Shown: positions 1-6,680, numbered from the stretch's first letter. The stretch: 6,686 bases of DNA from Paracoccaceae bacterium (GCA_027080755.1 JALWQC010000201.1:1-6686), one strand, 5' to 3'. The notes: generated by a model not told the origin, from the letters alone. Program-made: numbers and translations.

Positions 1-2
1 AG

Positions 3-53
3 CTGGTTTTCAAAGCTTTGACCAAAGCCGGGGTGACAATCCCGGGTTTGTAG
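3..53 (+). CDS. Possible 3' end of an upstream gene (partial, unidentified)
   Basis: One plus-strand frame is open from the window edge to a TAG at 51-53 and would encode about 16 residues ending VTIPGL. It has the highest G/C third-position content of the three plus frames here, which fits a coding tail, and its stop leaves 47 nt before lpxD. The other two frames are weaker candidates: one stops at 19-21, and the other runs open into lpxD itself. Sixteen residues are too few to assign a family. This may simply be non-coding leader sequence, so the call is tentative. Confidence 0.3.
   Translation: MVFKALTKAGVTIPGL
23..50 (+). repeat. Imperfect inverted repeat (10-bp arms, 8-nt loop)
   Basis: Bases 23-32 (CAAAGCCGGG) pair with 41-50 (CCCGGGTTTG) at 9 of 10 positions around the loop GTGACAAT. 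There is no T-tract after it, so it is not a standard intrinsic terminator. It also ends directly before the TAG at 51-53, so it may lie inside the tail of an upstream gene. It could still form a transcript hairpin between that gene and lpxD. Confidence 0.4.
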
Positions 54-67
54 GGCTAAAAGACCTG

Positions 68-88
68 CAAGGGGCATGTCGCCCGTTG
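68..88 (+). repeat. Small inverted repeat just upstream of the lpxD ribosome binding site
   Basis: Bases 68-75 (CAAGGGGC) can pair with 81-88 (GCCCGTTG) at 7 of 8 positions, with one G-G mismatch and loop ATGTC. The right arm ends 2 nt before the AGGAG at 91-95. The two arms are also embedded in a direct repeat of TGCAAGG at 66-72 and 87-93, one copy every 21 bp. A role in translation control is possible but not shown. Confidence 0.3.
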
Positions 89-90
89 CA

Positions 91-95
91 AGGAG
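91..95 (+). promoter_or_regulatory. Ribosome binding site for lpxD
   Basis: AGGAG lies 5 nt before the ATG at 101. This fixes ATG 101 as the start over an in-frame TTG at 86, which would overlap this site and add five residues not expected at an LpxD N-terminus. Confidence 0.8.
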
Positions 96-100
96 CTGCC

Positions 101-1192
101 ATGAAAATATCCGTCGCGGAACTGGCCGATGCGTTGAACGCGCAGGCCGTCGGGAAACTCGATCTGGAAATCACCGGCCCGGCGGAGCCTGCCGCTGCGC
201 GCGCCGACCAGCTGGCGCTGGCCATGCTGCCCGAATACCGCGCGGGTTTATCCGAAGGGCAGGCCCGTGCCGCGATCCTGTGGGACGGGGCCGACTGGCA
301 GGAGCTGGGGCTGGAGGCGGCGATTTTCGTTCCCCGCCCGCGCTATGCGATGGCCGGCGTGAACCGGATTTTCGGACAGGAGCCGGAGGTCGCCGCGGGC
401 ATCCATGAAACGGCGGTTATCGATGCAAGTGCCGAGATCGGCGCAGGGGCCGCCATCGGGCCGTTTGTGGTCATCGGGCGCGGCGCGAAAATCGGCCGGA
501 ACGCCCGTATTCTGCCCCATGTCTCTATTGCCGAAGACGTAGTGATTGGTGACAATGCCCTGATTCACAGCGGCGCGCGCATCGGGGCGCGGGTGCGTAT
601 CGGGCAGGATTTCATCTGCCATGCCAATGCCGCCATCGGCAACGACGGGTTTTCCTTTGTCTCGCCCGAGCGGGGGGCGATTGACGATGCGCGGGCCATG
701 AAACAGGTCGCGCGCCATTACGATGCTACGGAATACGCCCGCATCAACTCGCTCGGGACGGTGGTGATCGGGGATCGGGTCGAGGTCGGCGCCATTACGG
801 GTATTGATCGCGGCACCATTGCCGATACGGTTATCGGAAGTGGCACAAAGATCGATAATCTGGTGCAGATCGGCCATAATTGCCGGATCGGAAAAAACTG
901 CCTGATCAGCGGGCATGGCGCTATCGGCGGAAGCACAGTGGTTGGTGACGGAACGGTGCTTGGCGGGAAGGTCGGCGTTGCGGATCATGTTCTCATTGGT
1001 GAGAATGTCGTGGCGGCCGGCGGCTCCGGTATCCTTTCCAATGTGCCGTCGAACCGGGTGATTATGGGGGCGCCGGCCGTGAAGATGGAAAGCTATGTCG
1101 AAAGCTACAAGGCCATTCGCCGCCTGCCGCGTCTGGTCAAAAAAGTGCAGGAGCTGGAAAAACGTCTTTCAATGCTGGACGGGAATGCCTAG
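101..1192 (+). CDS. lpxD: UDP-3-O-acylglucosamine N-acyltransferase (LpxD)
   Basis: LpxD transfers a 3-hydroxy- (or 3-oxo-) acyl chain from acyl-ACP to the 2-amino group of UDP-3-O-acylglucosamine, the third step of lipid A synthesis, in the cytoplasm. The 363-residue protein has an N-terminal LpxD domain (about 1-100, with PEYR at 44-47), then a long run of hexapeptide repeats of the left-handed beta-helix type (about 105-330). The catalytic-histidine motif VQIGHN has the conserved His at 259. A C-terminal helix (about 335-360, charged KKVQELEKRL) matches the acyl-ACP recognition helix of the family. It is somewhat longer than E. coli LpxD (341 aa), mainly through extra residues near 190-215, before the NSLGTVVIGD strand. 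The start is set by AGGAG at 91-95. It lies 33 nt upstream of an acyl carrier protein and a ketosynthase, which suggests a joint acyl-supply role. In many bacteria lpxD sits with bamA/fabZ/lpxA instead. A paralogue acting on another nucleotide sugar cannot be fully excluded. Confidence 0.93.
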   Translation: MKISVAELADALNAQAVGKLDLEITGPAEPAAARADQLALAMLPEYRAGLSEGQARAAILWDGADWQELGLEAAIFVPRPRYAMAGVNRIFGQEPEVAAGIHETAVIDASAEIGAGAAIGPFVVIGRGAKIGRNARILPHVSIAEDVVIGDNALIHSGARIGARVRIGQDFICHANAAIGNDGFSFVSPERGAIDDARAMKQVARHYDATEYARINSLGTVVIGDRVEVGAITGIDRGTIADTVIGSGTKIDNLVQIGHNCRIGKNCLISGHGAIGGSTVVGDGTVLGGKVGVADHVLIGENVVAAGGSGILSNVPSNRVIMGAPAVKMESYVESYKAIRRLPRLVKKVQELEKRLSMLDGNA

Positions 1193-1211
1193 ATAATACC
1201 TGATAATAAAC

Positions 1212-1218
1212 GAGGGGG
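1212..1218 (+). promoter_or_regulatory. Ribosome binding site for the acyl carrier protein gene
   Basis: GAGGGGG lies 7 nt upstream of the GTG at 1226. It supports the non-ATG start, because no in-frame ATG exists before the conserved first helix. Confidence 0.6.
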
Positions 1219-1225
1219 ACAGTTC

Positions 1226-1489
1226 GTGTCGCAGGATATTCAAAGGCAGGTTATTGAAATCATTGCCGAACAGGCGATGTTGCAGCCGTCCGACATATCG
1301 CTGGACGCCACGTTGGAGGATCTGGGGATAGACTCGCTCGGGCTGGTGGAGGCGGTGTTCGCCATCGAGGAAACCTTCGATGTGCAGGTGCCTTTCAACG
1401 CCAATAACCCCGCTGAATCGGATTTCGATATTTCCAGCGTGCGTTCCATGATCGGGGCCGTGGAAAAGCTGGTGGCCGGACGTGGGTAA
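1226..1489 (+). CDS. Acyl carrier protein, specialised (LpxD-associated)
   Basis: This is a small acidic protein of 87 residues with the acyl carrier fold. Its LGIDSL motif places the phosphopantetheine attachment site at Ser37. Helix II follows as LVEAVFAIEETF (about 40-51). It differs from housekeeping AcpP (about 77 residues). It is longer, has Gly39 where AcpP has Asp after DSL, and carries an extended loop (about 57-70, rich in Asn, Ser and Asp) between helices II and III. The VFAI segment resembles AcpXL, the carrier for very long acyl chains in rhizobial lipid A, but overall length and tail differ, so no symbol is given. The GTG start has a purine-rich site 7 nt upstream. It lies 33 nt after lpxD and 6 nt before a ketosynthase, so it probably carries the chain that the ketosynthase extends and LpxD may accept. 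Activation by a holo-ACP synthase encoded elsewhere is expected from the family. Confidence 0.92.
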   Translation: MSQDIQRQVIEIIAEQAMLQPSDISLDATLEDLGIDSLGLVEAVFAIEETFDVQVPFNANNPAESDFDISSVRSMIGAVEKLVAGRG

Positions 1490-1495
1490 ATCCTG

Positions 1496-2707
1496 ATGCG
1501 CCGGGTCGTCATCACAGGGCAGGGGGCCGTTAGCGCGCTGGGTATGGGCGCGGCGCAGACCATGGAAGGGATGCGCGAGGGGCGCCTTGGCATCAAGCCG
1601 CTGGATATCAAGGATGTGGACCGTCTGACGGTGCGGATCGGCGGGCAGGTCACGGGCTATGATCCCGCAGCCTATTTTACCCGCCAGCAGCTGACATTTT
1701 ACGATCGCTTCACCCAGTTCGCCCTGTTGGCCGCAGCCGAGGCTATGGCCCGGAGCGGGCTGGAGATCACCGAAGAACTGGCCCTGCGTTCCGGCGTTGT
1801 CATGGGCACGGCTGCGGGCGGCTTGCACACGCAGGACGACAGCTATCGCGCCGTATACGAGGCGGGCAAGAACCGGGTGCATCCCTTTGTGGTGCCGCGC
1901 CTGATGAACAATGCGGCGGCGGCGCAGATTTCGATGAAGTACAACCTGCAAGGGCCAAGCTATGCGGTGGCCAGCGCCTGTGCCTCGTCCAATCACGCGA
2001 TGGGGCAGGCGTTCCAGATGATCCGCTCGGGCATGTCGGATGTGATGCTGACCGGCGGCTCCGAAAGCATGCTGGTGTTTGGCGGGATCAAGGCCTGGGA
2101 AGGGCTGCGGGTGATGTCGCGCGATGCCTGCCGCCCGTTTTCCAAAAACCGCAACGGCATGGTGCAGGGCGAGGGCGGCGCGGTGTTTGTCTTCGAGGAA
2201 CTGGAACACGCGCGCGCCCGCGGGGCCGAAATTCTGGCCGAGGTGGCGGGGTTCTCCATGACCTCGGACGCCTGCGATATTGTCAGCCCCGGCCGCGAAG
2301 GGGCGGCACGGGCGATGCAGGGGGCGCTGCGGGATGCGGGGCTGTCCCCCGAAGACATCGGATATATCAACGCGCATGGCACCGGCACGACGGCCAATGA
2401 CAAGACCGAAACCGCCGCCGTGCGCATGGCCTTCGGGGATCATGCGGACCGGCTGGCGATTTCCTCTACCAAATCCATGCACGGGCATCTGATCGGGGGC
2501 ACGGGGGCCGTGGAATTGCTGGCCTGCATCATGGCCCTGCGCGAGGGGGTAATCCCCCCCACCATCGGCTATCAGGAGCCGGACCCGGAATGTGATCTGG
2601 ACGTGGTGCCGAATGTCGCGCGCGAGGTGAAAGTCACCGCCACCCTGTCCAACGCCTTTGCCTTTGGCGGTATGAACGCAGTGCTGGCGCTTAGGTCTGC
2701 GCCCTAG
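1496..2707 (+). CDS. Beta-ketoacyl-ACP synthase (KAS II/FabF-like)
   Basis: This enzyme condenses an acyl chain with malonyl-ACP to give 3-oxoacyl-ACP. The 403-residue protein is full length for the thiolase-fold KAS I/II family (FabF is about 413). The Cys-His-His triad is visible: Cys162 in ASACASSNH, His294 in NAHGTGTTANDKTE and His331 in KSMHGHLIGGTG, with the conserved Lys326 before it. The GVIPPTIGY segment and a C-terminal FGGMNA loop (Phe390 in the gating position) are also typical. The gating loop reads NAFAFGGMNA rather than the usual NSFGFGGTN, so chain-length preference may differ from housekeeping FabF. The start ATG lies 6 nt after the acp stop with no strong ribosome binding site, which suggests translational coupling. 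It ends in a TAG shared as CTAG with the convergent methyltransferase gene. It is most likely a dedicated synthase for the neighbouring ACP. A general FabF or FabB role is less likely given the gene context. Confidence 0.9.
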   Translation: MRRVVITGQGAVSALGMGAAQTMEGMREGRLGIKPLDIKDVDRLTVRIGGQVTGYDPAAYFTRQQLTFYDRFTQFALLAAAEAMARSGLEITEELALRSGVVMGTAAGGLHTQDDSYRAVYEAGKNRVHPFVVPRLMNNAAAAQISMKYNLQGPSYAVASACASSNHAMGQAFQMIRSGMSDVMLTGGSESMLVFGGIKAWEGLRVMSRDACRPFSKNRNGMVQGEGGAVFVFEELEHARARGAEILAEVAGFSMTSDACDIVSPGREGAARAMQGALRDAGLSPEDIGYINAHGTGTTANDKTETAAVRMAFGDHADRLAISSTKSMHGHLIGGTGAVELLACIMALREGVIPPTIGYQEPDPECDLDVVPNVAREVKVTATLSNAFAFGGMNAVLALRSAP

Positions 2708-3294
2708 GATGATTTAACCGCGATGGCCTGCGTCACGGCGCCAAGCCCGCGGTGGCCGGTGCCCTCGACGATGTCGCGTTCCACCTCGGCAAGGTGGTTG
2801 AATTCAAGCGGGGCCAGTTCCCGTTTCAGATCCGACGGGCGCACCAGAAGCGATTCAACAGGCGGGCCACCGGTTTTATAGGCCAGCTGGTCGGGGTGAT
2901 ACAGCTCTGCGAGAAACACGCCGCCGGGTTTCAGGGCCTGCACTACACGTTTATGCACGTCGCTGCGCAGGGGTTGGGGCAGGTGGCAAAAGATCGACAC
3001 GACGGCGGACCATCTGTCCTGCCCGATGTCGAAATCGGCCAGATCCCCGTGGATATAGTCCACGTTTACCCCGCGTTCCGCCGCCAGACGCCGCCCCTTT
3101 TTGATACCTTCAATGGACTGGTCAATGGCCGTTACGTCGTAGCCTTGTTCTGCCAGAAATACGGAATTGCGCCCCTCGCCATCGGCCAGACACAGGACGC
3201 GGCCCTTGGGGAGGGCGGCGACGTTGTTCCGCAGGAAGCCGTTCGGCTCCGTGCCGTAAAAATAGTCTGCGCCGCCGTATTTCTTGTCCCACAT
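2704..3294 (-). CDS. Class I SAM-dependent methyltransferase, substrate unknown
   Basis: The predicted 196-residue protein starts at ATG 3294 and begins [20 protein letters not shown]. It has one Rossmann-type methyltransferase domain. The SAM-binding motif I is [11 protein letters not shown] (33-43), with the acidic ribose-binding residue at Asp58 in VTAID. Later come GDLADF and a [11 protein letters not shown] segment typical of the strand following motif III. The YGTEPN N-terminus and GEGRN motif match a broad group of small, often TehB-like, cytosolic methyltransferases. The substrate cannot be told from sequence. The gene starts 2 nt after the stop of the IalB-family gene, with no clear ribosome binding site, so it is probably translated by coupling. 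An in-frame extension upstream overlaps that gene and has no methyltransferase features, which favours ATG 3294. It converges on the ketosynthase with overlapping stops. Confidence 0.85.
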   Translation of the reverse strand: MWDKKYGGADYFYGTEPNGFLRNNVAALPKGRVLCLADGEGRNSVFLAEQGYDVTAIDQSIEGIKKGRRLAAERGVNVDYIHGDLADFDIGQDRWSAVVSIFCHLPQPLRSDVHKRVVQALKPGGVFLAELYHPDQLAYKTGGPPVESLLVRPSDLKRELAPLEFNHLAEVERDIVEGTGHRGLGAVTQAIAVKSS

Positions 3295-3296
3295 GG

Positions 3297-3848
3297 TTAC
3301 TGTGCCGGGGCTTCCAGCGCATCGAAGGCGGCGGTAAAACCGTCCAGCGAGGCGGTCACGATAACCGGCGTCTGCGCGTTGGCGATGGAAAACAGTGCCA
3401 CCTTGATTTGCTTGCCGGCCTTCATGTTGTTCAGCAGCAGATCGGTGATACCGAAACGGGCAAAACAGCCCGGCTGCGTGCACCAGCTGAAGGGATACTG
3501 CGCAACCTGCCCGTCATCCACCTGCATGCCCAGCCCCTTGGTCAACAGGGTGCCAAGCGGGGCAACCACGGTAACGCCGGCCACAGCCTCGGACCCCAGC
3601 GGCAGTTTGACAAAGCTCAGCTCGGCAATGGGGGTGCCCTGATCGTTCAGCATAAGCTGATACATAAAGCAGGTCTTGCCTTCATTCGTGCAGCGGATTT
3701 CCCAATCGCCGTGGGTTTCCTTGACAACCTCGCGCGGGGCGGCCTCGTTCTGGGCGCCACCGACGGGATAGGCCTGTGTGGCATCCTGTGCCTGTGCGGC
3801 AAATGCTGTGAAAACCAGAGCGGCGGCAAGTTTGAGGGTACGCTTCAC
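3297..3848 (-). CDS. Invasion-associated locus B (IalB) family secreted protein
   Basis: The 183-residue protein has a classical signal peptide ([19 protein letters not shown], cleavage likely after Ala20). It then carries the IalB family signature: HGDWEIRC (46-53), [20 protein letters not shown], and an [13 protein letters not shown] block. Four cysteines (53, 60, 123, 128) could form two disulfides in the periplasm. The family is named for a Bartonella invasion factor but is widespread in free-living alphaproteobacteria, where its role is not settled, so no virulence role is implied. The start is GTG 3848, chosen because AAGGA lies 8 nt upstream and the signal peptide follows at once. The frame stays open far upstream, but that extension lies antisense to the ATPase gene and has no protein-like features. 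The methyltransferase follows after 2 nt, and a divergent ATPase gene starts 162 nt away. Confidence 0.88.
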   Translation of the reverse strand: MKRTLKLAAALVFTAFAAQAQDATQAYPVGGAQNEAAPREVVKETHGDWEIRCTNEGKTCFMYQLMLNDQGTPIAELSFVKLPLGSEAVAGVTVVAPLGTLLTKGLGMQVDDGQVAQYPFSWCTQPGCFARFGITDLLLNNMKAGKQIKVALFSIANAQTPVIVTASLDGFTAAFDALEAPAQ

Positions 3849-3856
3849 GGTGATAA

Positions 3857-3861
3857 TCCTT
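3857..3861 (-). promoter_or_regulatory. Ribosome binding site for the IalB-family gene
   Basis: On the minus strand AAGGA lies 8 nt before the GTG at 3848-3846. It supports a GTG start and rules against the longer upstream frame. Confidence 0.65.
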
Positions 3862-3995
3862 GTTGTGTCAATGGTTGCAATACTGGTGTCAGGAACCGCG
3901 CCGCGTGTCAACCGGTGCGCCCTTTGCATCGGCAGTTTTCTGCGATATCGCCACTGGTAATCCGGGGGGAAATGCGTAGGATATTCGGGACTTGT

Positions 3996-4002
3996 GAAGG
4001 AG
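3996..4002 (+). promoter_or_regulatory. Ribosome binding site for the HerA/YjgR-like ATPase gene
   Basis: GAAGGAG lies 8 nt before the ATG at 4011. It sets the start there, although the frame is open much further upstream. Confidence 0.8.
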
Positions 4003-4010
4003 CAGACCCC

Positions 4011-5564
4011 ATGGAAAACGACCGGATATTTATTGGCGGTGGCGGTGTGGATTACGCAACCCCGCAGAACATGCTTTTGAAATATGCCAACCGGCACGGA
4101 ATGATTGCCGGCGCGACAGGGACGGGCAAAACCGTGACCCTGCAAATTCTGGCCGAGAGCTTTTCCAAGCAGGGCGTGCCGGTGTTTCTGTCCGATGTAA
4201 AGGGCGATCTGGCAGGGCTGTCGATGGCGGGGTCGCCGGATAACAAGCTGCATGACAAGCTGGTCGCACGGGCGCAAAAGATCGGTTTCGACGATTACGG
4301 CTATGAATCCTTCCCCGTGGTTTTCTGGGATATGTTCGGGGAAAAGGGCCACCCCGTGCGCACCACGATTTCCGAGATGGGGCCGCTGTTGCTGTCGCGT
4401 CTGATGGAACTGACCGAGGCGCAGGAAGGGGTGCTGAACATCGCCTTCCGCATGGCGGATGAAATGGGGATGCTGCTGCTGGATCTGAAGGATCTGCAGG
4501 CGCTTCTGGTCTGGCTTGGCGAAAATGCGGACGAACTGACCCTGCGCTACGGCAACCTGTCGAAATCCTCTATCGGGGCGATCCAGCGGCGCTTGCTTGT
4601 GCTGGAAAACCAGGGGGCCTTGCAGTTTTTCGGAGAGCCGGCGCTGGATCTGGACGACATGATTGCCACCACGCCGGGCGGGCAGGGGCGTATCAATGTG
4701 CTGGCGGCGGACCGGCTGATGCAGTCGCCGCGACTCTATGCGACTTTCCTGTTGTGGATGTTGTCGGAGCTGTTCGAAAACCTGCCCGAGGTCGGGGATC
4801 CCGACAAGCCGAAGTTCGTGTTCTTTTTCGACGAGGCGCATCTGCTGTTCGACGACGCGCCCAAGGCCCTGCTGGACAAGGTGGAACAGGTGGCGCGGCT
4901 GATCCGCTCCAAGGGGGTGGGGGTGTTTTTCATCACGCAAAATCCCGACGACGTGCCGGCTGACATTCTGGGGCAACTGGGGAACCGGGTGCAGCACGCC
5001 TTGCGGGCCTATACCCCGCGCGACCAGAAGGCCCTGCGCGCGGCGGCGGAAACTTTCCGGCCGAACCCGCGGTTCGATACGGTCGATGCCATCCGCGATG
5101 TCGGCATTGGCGAGGCGGTGACCTCCATGCTGGAACGCAAGGGGGTGCCGGCGATGGTGGAACGCACGTTGATCCGCCCGCCCAGTTCGCGCATGGGGCC
5201 GATTTCCGCCAAAGAGCGGGCGGCGGTCATGGCAGCCTCGCCGCTGACGGGGGTGTATGACACGGTGGTAGACCGCGAATCCGCCTTTGAAATCCTGAAA
5301 AAACGGGCGCAGAAGGCCGCAGAGGCCGAAGAAAAGGCCGCGCAGGCGGAAGCGGAAGAAACGGAAGAGGCGCGCGAATTTACCAGCGCCCGCCGGTACG
5401 GTTCCAGCAGTTACAGGCGCAAACCGGTGTCTTCGCGCAAGAGGTCCTCGCGCAAGGATACGCCGGTGGATGCTTTCGCGAAATCCATGGCGCGCTCGCT
5501 TGGCACACGGGTGGGGGGCAAGCTCGGGCGCGGGCTTATGGGCACGCTGTTCAAGATGCTTTAG
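4011..5564 (+). CDS. HerA/YjgR-like ATPase (DUF853 family)
   Basis: The 517-residue protein is an FtsK/HerA-class P-loop ATPase, near the size of E. coli YjgR (about 500). Walker A is GATGTGKT (34-41) and Walker B is the hydrophobic strand FVFFFDEAH, with Asp274 and Glu275. A conserved glutamine follows in ITQNPDD (Gln310), as in HerA-type enzymes. The N-terminal IFIGGGG and the [10 protein letters not shown] segment are typical of this family. After about residue 423 comes a helical, Ala/Glu-rich and probably coiled-coil stretch (to about 456), then a basic Arg/Ser-rich patch (about 461-483), then a glycine-rich end ([11 protein letters not shown]). HerA itself works with NurA in DNA end processing in archaea. 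The role of bacterial YjgR-type proteins is not well defined, and no nuclease partner is seen in this window. The gene stands alone on its strand and converges with aroB 6 nt away. Confidence 0.9.
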   Translation: MENDRIFIGGGGVDYATPQNMLLKYANRHGMIAGATGTGKTVTLQILAESFSKQGVPVFLSDVKGDLAGLSMAGSPDNKLHDKLVARAQKIGFDDYGYESFPVVFWDMFGEKGHPVRTTISEMGPLLLSRLMELTEAQEGVLNIAFRMADEMGMLLLDLKDLQALLVWLGENADELTLRYGNLSKSSIGAIQRRLLVLENQGALQFFGEPALDLDDMIATTPGGQGRINVLAADRLMQSPRLYATFLLWMLSELFENLPEVGDPDKPKFVFFFDEAHLLFDDAPKALLDKVEQVARLIRSKGVGVFFITQNPDDVPADILGQLGNRVQHALRAYTPRDQKALRAAAETFRPNPRFDTVDAIRDVGIGEAVTSMLERKGVPAMVERTLIRPPSSRMGPISAKERAAVMAASPLTGVYDTVVDRESAFEILKKRAQKAAEAEEKAAQAEAEETEEAREFTSARRYGSSSYRRKPVSSRKRSSRKDTPVDAFAKSMARSLGTRVGGKLGRGLMGTLFKML

Positions 5565-5570
5565 GTTTCG

Positions 5571-6680
5571 TTACCTGTCCAGCGCCTCTTGCAGGACGGC
5601 CTGAACCACGCCCATATCCACGTTGCGCTCGACAAAGGCCTCGCCGATGCCGCGCGCCAGAATAAAGGTGATGCGCCCGCCGACGACCTTTTTGTCCTGT
5701 CCCATCAGGGCAATCAGACCGGCGGCATCGGGCAGATCGCCGGGGATGTCGGACAGGTCCTTTTTCATGCCCATGGCCGCCAGATGCGCGCGCAGGCGGC
5801 TGGGGGATTCCTGTGAACACAGGCCCAGCTTTTGCGACAGTTCGAAGGCCAGAACGCAGCCGATGGCCACCCCTTCGCCATGCAGCAGACGGTCGGAATA
5901 GCCTGTCGCGGCCTCCAGCGCGTGGCCGAAGGTGTGGCCCAGATTCAACAAGGCCCGATCCCCGCGCTCCTTTTCGTCCCGCGCCACGATGTCGGCCTTC
6001 ATTTCACAGGAGCGGCGCACGGCGCGGATGCGTTTTTGCACATCCCCCGCCGCCATATCCGGCCCGTTGCTTTCCAGCCAGTCAAAGAAATCCGCATCCC
6101 CCAGCAGCCCGTATTTCACCACCTCGCCATAGCCGGAAATAAATTCCCGTTCCGGCAGGGTATCCAGCACATCCGTATCCGCCAGCACCAGTTTCGGCTG
6201 GTGAAACGCGCCGATCAGGTTCTTGCCGAGGGGCGAGTTGATGCCGGTTTTCCCCCCGACCGAACTGTCCACCTGCGCCAGAAGGCTGGTCGGGATCTGC
6301 ACGAAATCCACGCCGCGCCGCAGGATCGCGGCAGCAAAACCGGCCAGATCCCCGATCACCCCGCCCCCGAAGGCTATGACGATATCGTCGCGCTCCACCT
6401 GCTGCCCGATCAGCCATTCCACCGCCTGTTCCAGCCCGGCCCAGCCCTTGGTCTTTTCCCCCGGGGTCAGGGCCAGCGCCGTGCTTTGGATGCCGGCGGC
6501 GGAGAGCCCGTCCTGCAGGGTCGCCAGATGATGCGCGGCCACGTTTTCATCGGTCAGGATCGCCACCTTCGGGCGCTTCAGCAGGGGGGCGATGCGTTCG
6601 CCCGCCTCGGCCAGAAGGCCCTGGCCTATGACAATGTCATATTCCCGCCCCGGCAGATCCACACGCAGGGTTTCCAGCAT
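5571..6680 (-). CDS. aroB: 3-dehydroquinate synthase
   Basis: AroB converts DAHP to 3-dehydroquinate, the second step of the shikimate pathway, in the cytoplasm, using NAD+ and a divalent metal. The 369-residue protein has the expected length. The NAD-binding GGGVIGD motif is at 105-111, and PTSLLAQVDSSVGGKTGIN is at 130-148. The three metal ligands are in place: Glu186 in GYGEVVKYG, His249 in LGHTFGH and His267 in LHGEG. A GEKTK motif is at 74-78. The first codon lies 6 nt from the window edge (GAAAAA before the ATG on its own strand), so its ribosome binding site and any partner such as aroK, often directly upstream, lie outside. The gene looks intact. It ends 6 nt from the convergent ATPase gene with no visible terminator hairpin between them. 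Confidence 0.96.
   Translation of the reverse strand: MLETLRVDLPGREYDIVIGQGLLAEAGERIAPLLKRPKVAILTDENVAAHHLATLQDGLSAAGIQSTALALTPGEKTKGWAGLEQAVEWLIGQQVERDDIVIAFGGGVIGDLAGFAAAILRRGVDFVQIPTSLLAQVDSSVGGKTGINSPLGKNLIGAFHQPKLVLADTDVLDTLPEREFISGYGEVVKYGLLGDADFFDWLESNGPDMAAGDVQKRIRAVRRSCEMKADIVARDEKERGDRALLNLGHTFGHALEAATGYSDRLLHGEGVAIGCVLAFELSQKLGLCSQESPSRLRAHLAAMGMKKDLSDIPGDLPDAAGLIALMGQDKKVVGGRITFILARGIGEAFVERNVDMGVVQAVLQEALDR

Larger units (their letters stand above)
3849..4010. promoter_or_regulatory. Divergent intergenic region, candidate promoter/operator
   Basis: This 162-bp gap separates the divergent IalB-family and ATPase genes, so promoters for both should lie here. It holds GTGTCA three times, at 3865-3870, 3886-3891 and 3905-3910. 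Read on the minus strand, the outer two copies are TTGACAC, matching a sigma70 -35 core. No well-spaced -10 was found for them, so no promoter is called. A perfect 10-bp palindrome, GCGATATCGC, lies at 3942-3951. Confidence 0.5.

Noticed and set aside
1169..2488. Long open frame on the minus strand opposite the ACP and ketosynthase genes
   Set aside because: It is rich in His, Arg, Gly and Pro with no domain signature, and mirrors the plus-strand genes. It is a GC-rich antisense shadow.
2545..2560. GGGGG-TAAT-CCCCCCC inverted repeat and C-run inside the ketosynthase gene
   Set aside because: It encodes the conserved GVIPPT segment of KAS enzymes, so the repeat follows from the coding need. 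A slippage switch is not supported.
2752..3642. Long open frame on the plus strand across the methyltransferase and IalB-family genes
   Set aside because: The reverse strand carries two genes with clear family motifs and start signals, while this frame spans both without any recognisable domain.
3906..3911. TTGACA on the minus strand as a sigma70 -35 box for the IalB-family gene
   Set aside because: The -35 core is perfect, but no acceptable -10 lies 16-18 nt downstream. The nearest candidate, TATTGC, is 23 nt away.
5565..5570. Possible bidirectional terminator between the ATPase gene and aroB
   Set aside because: Only 6 nt separate the two stop codons, and no stem-loop with a T-tract is visible around them.
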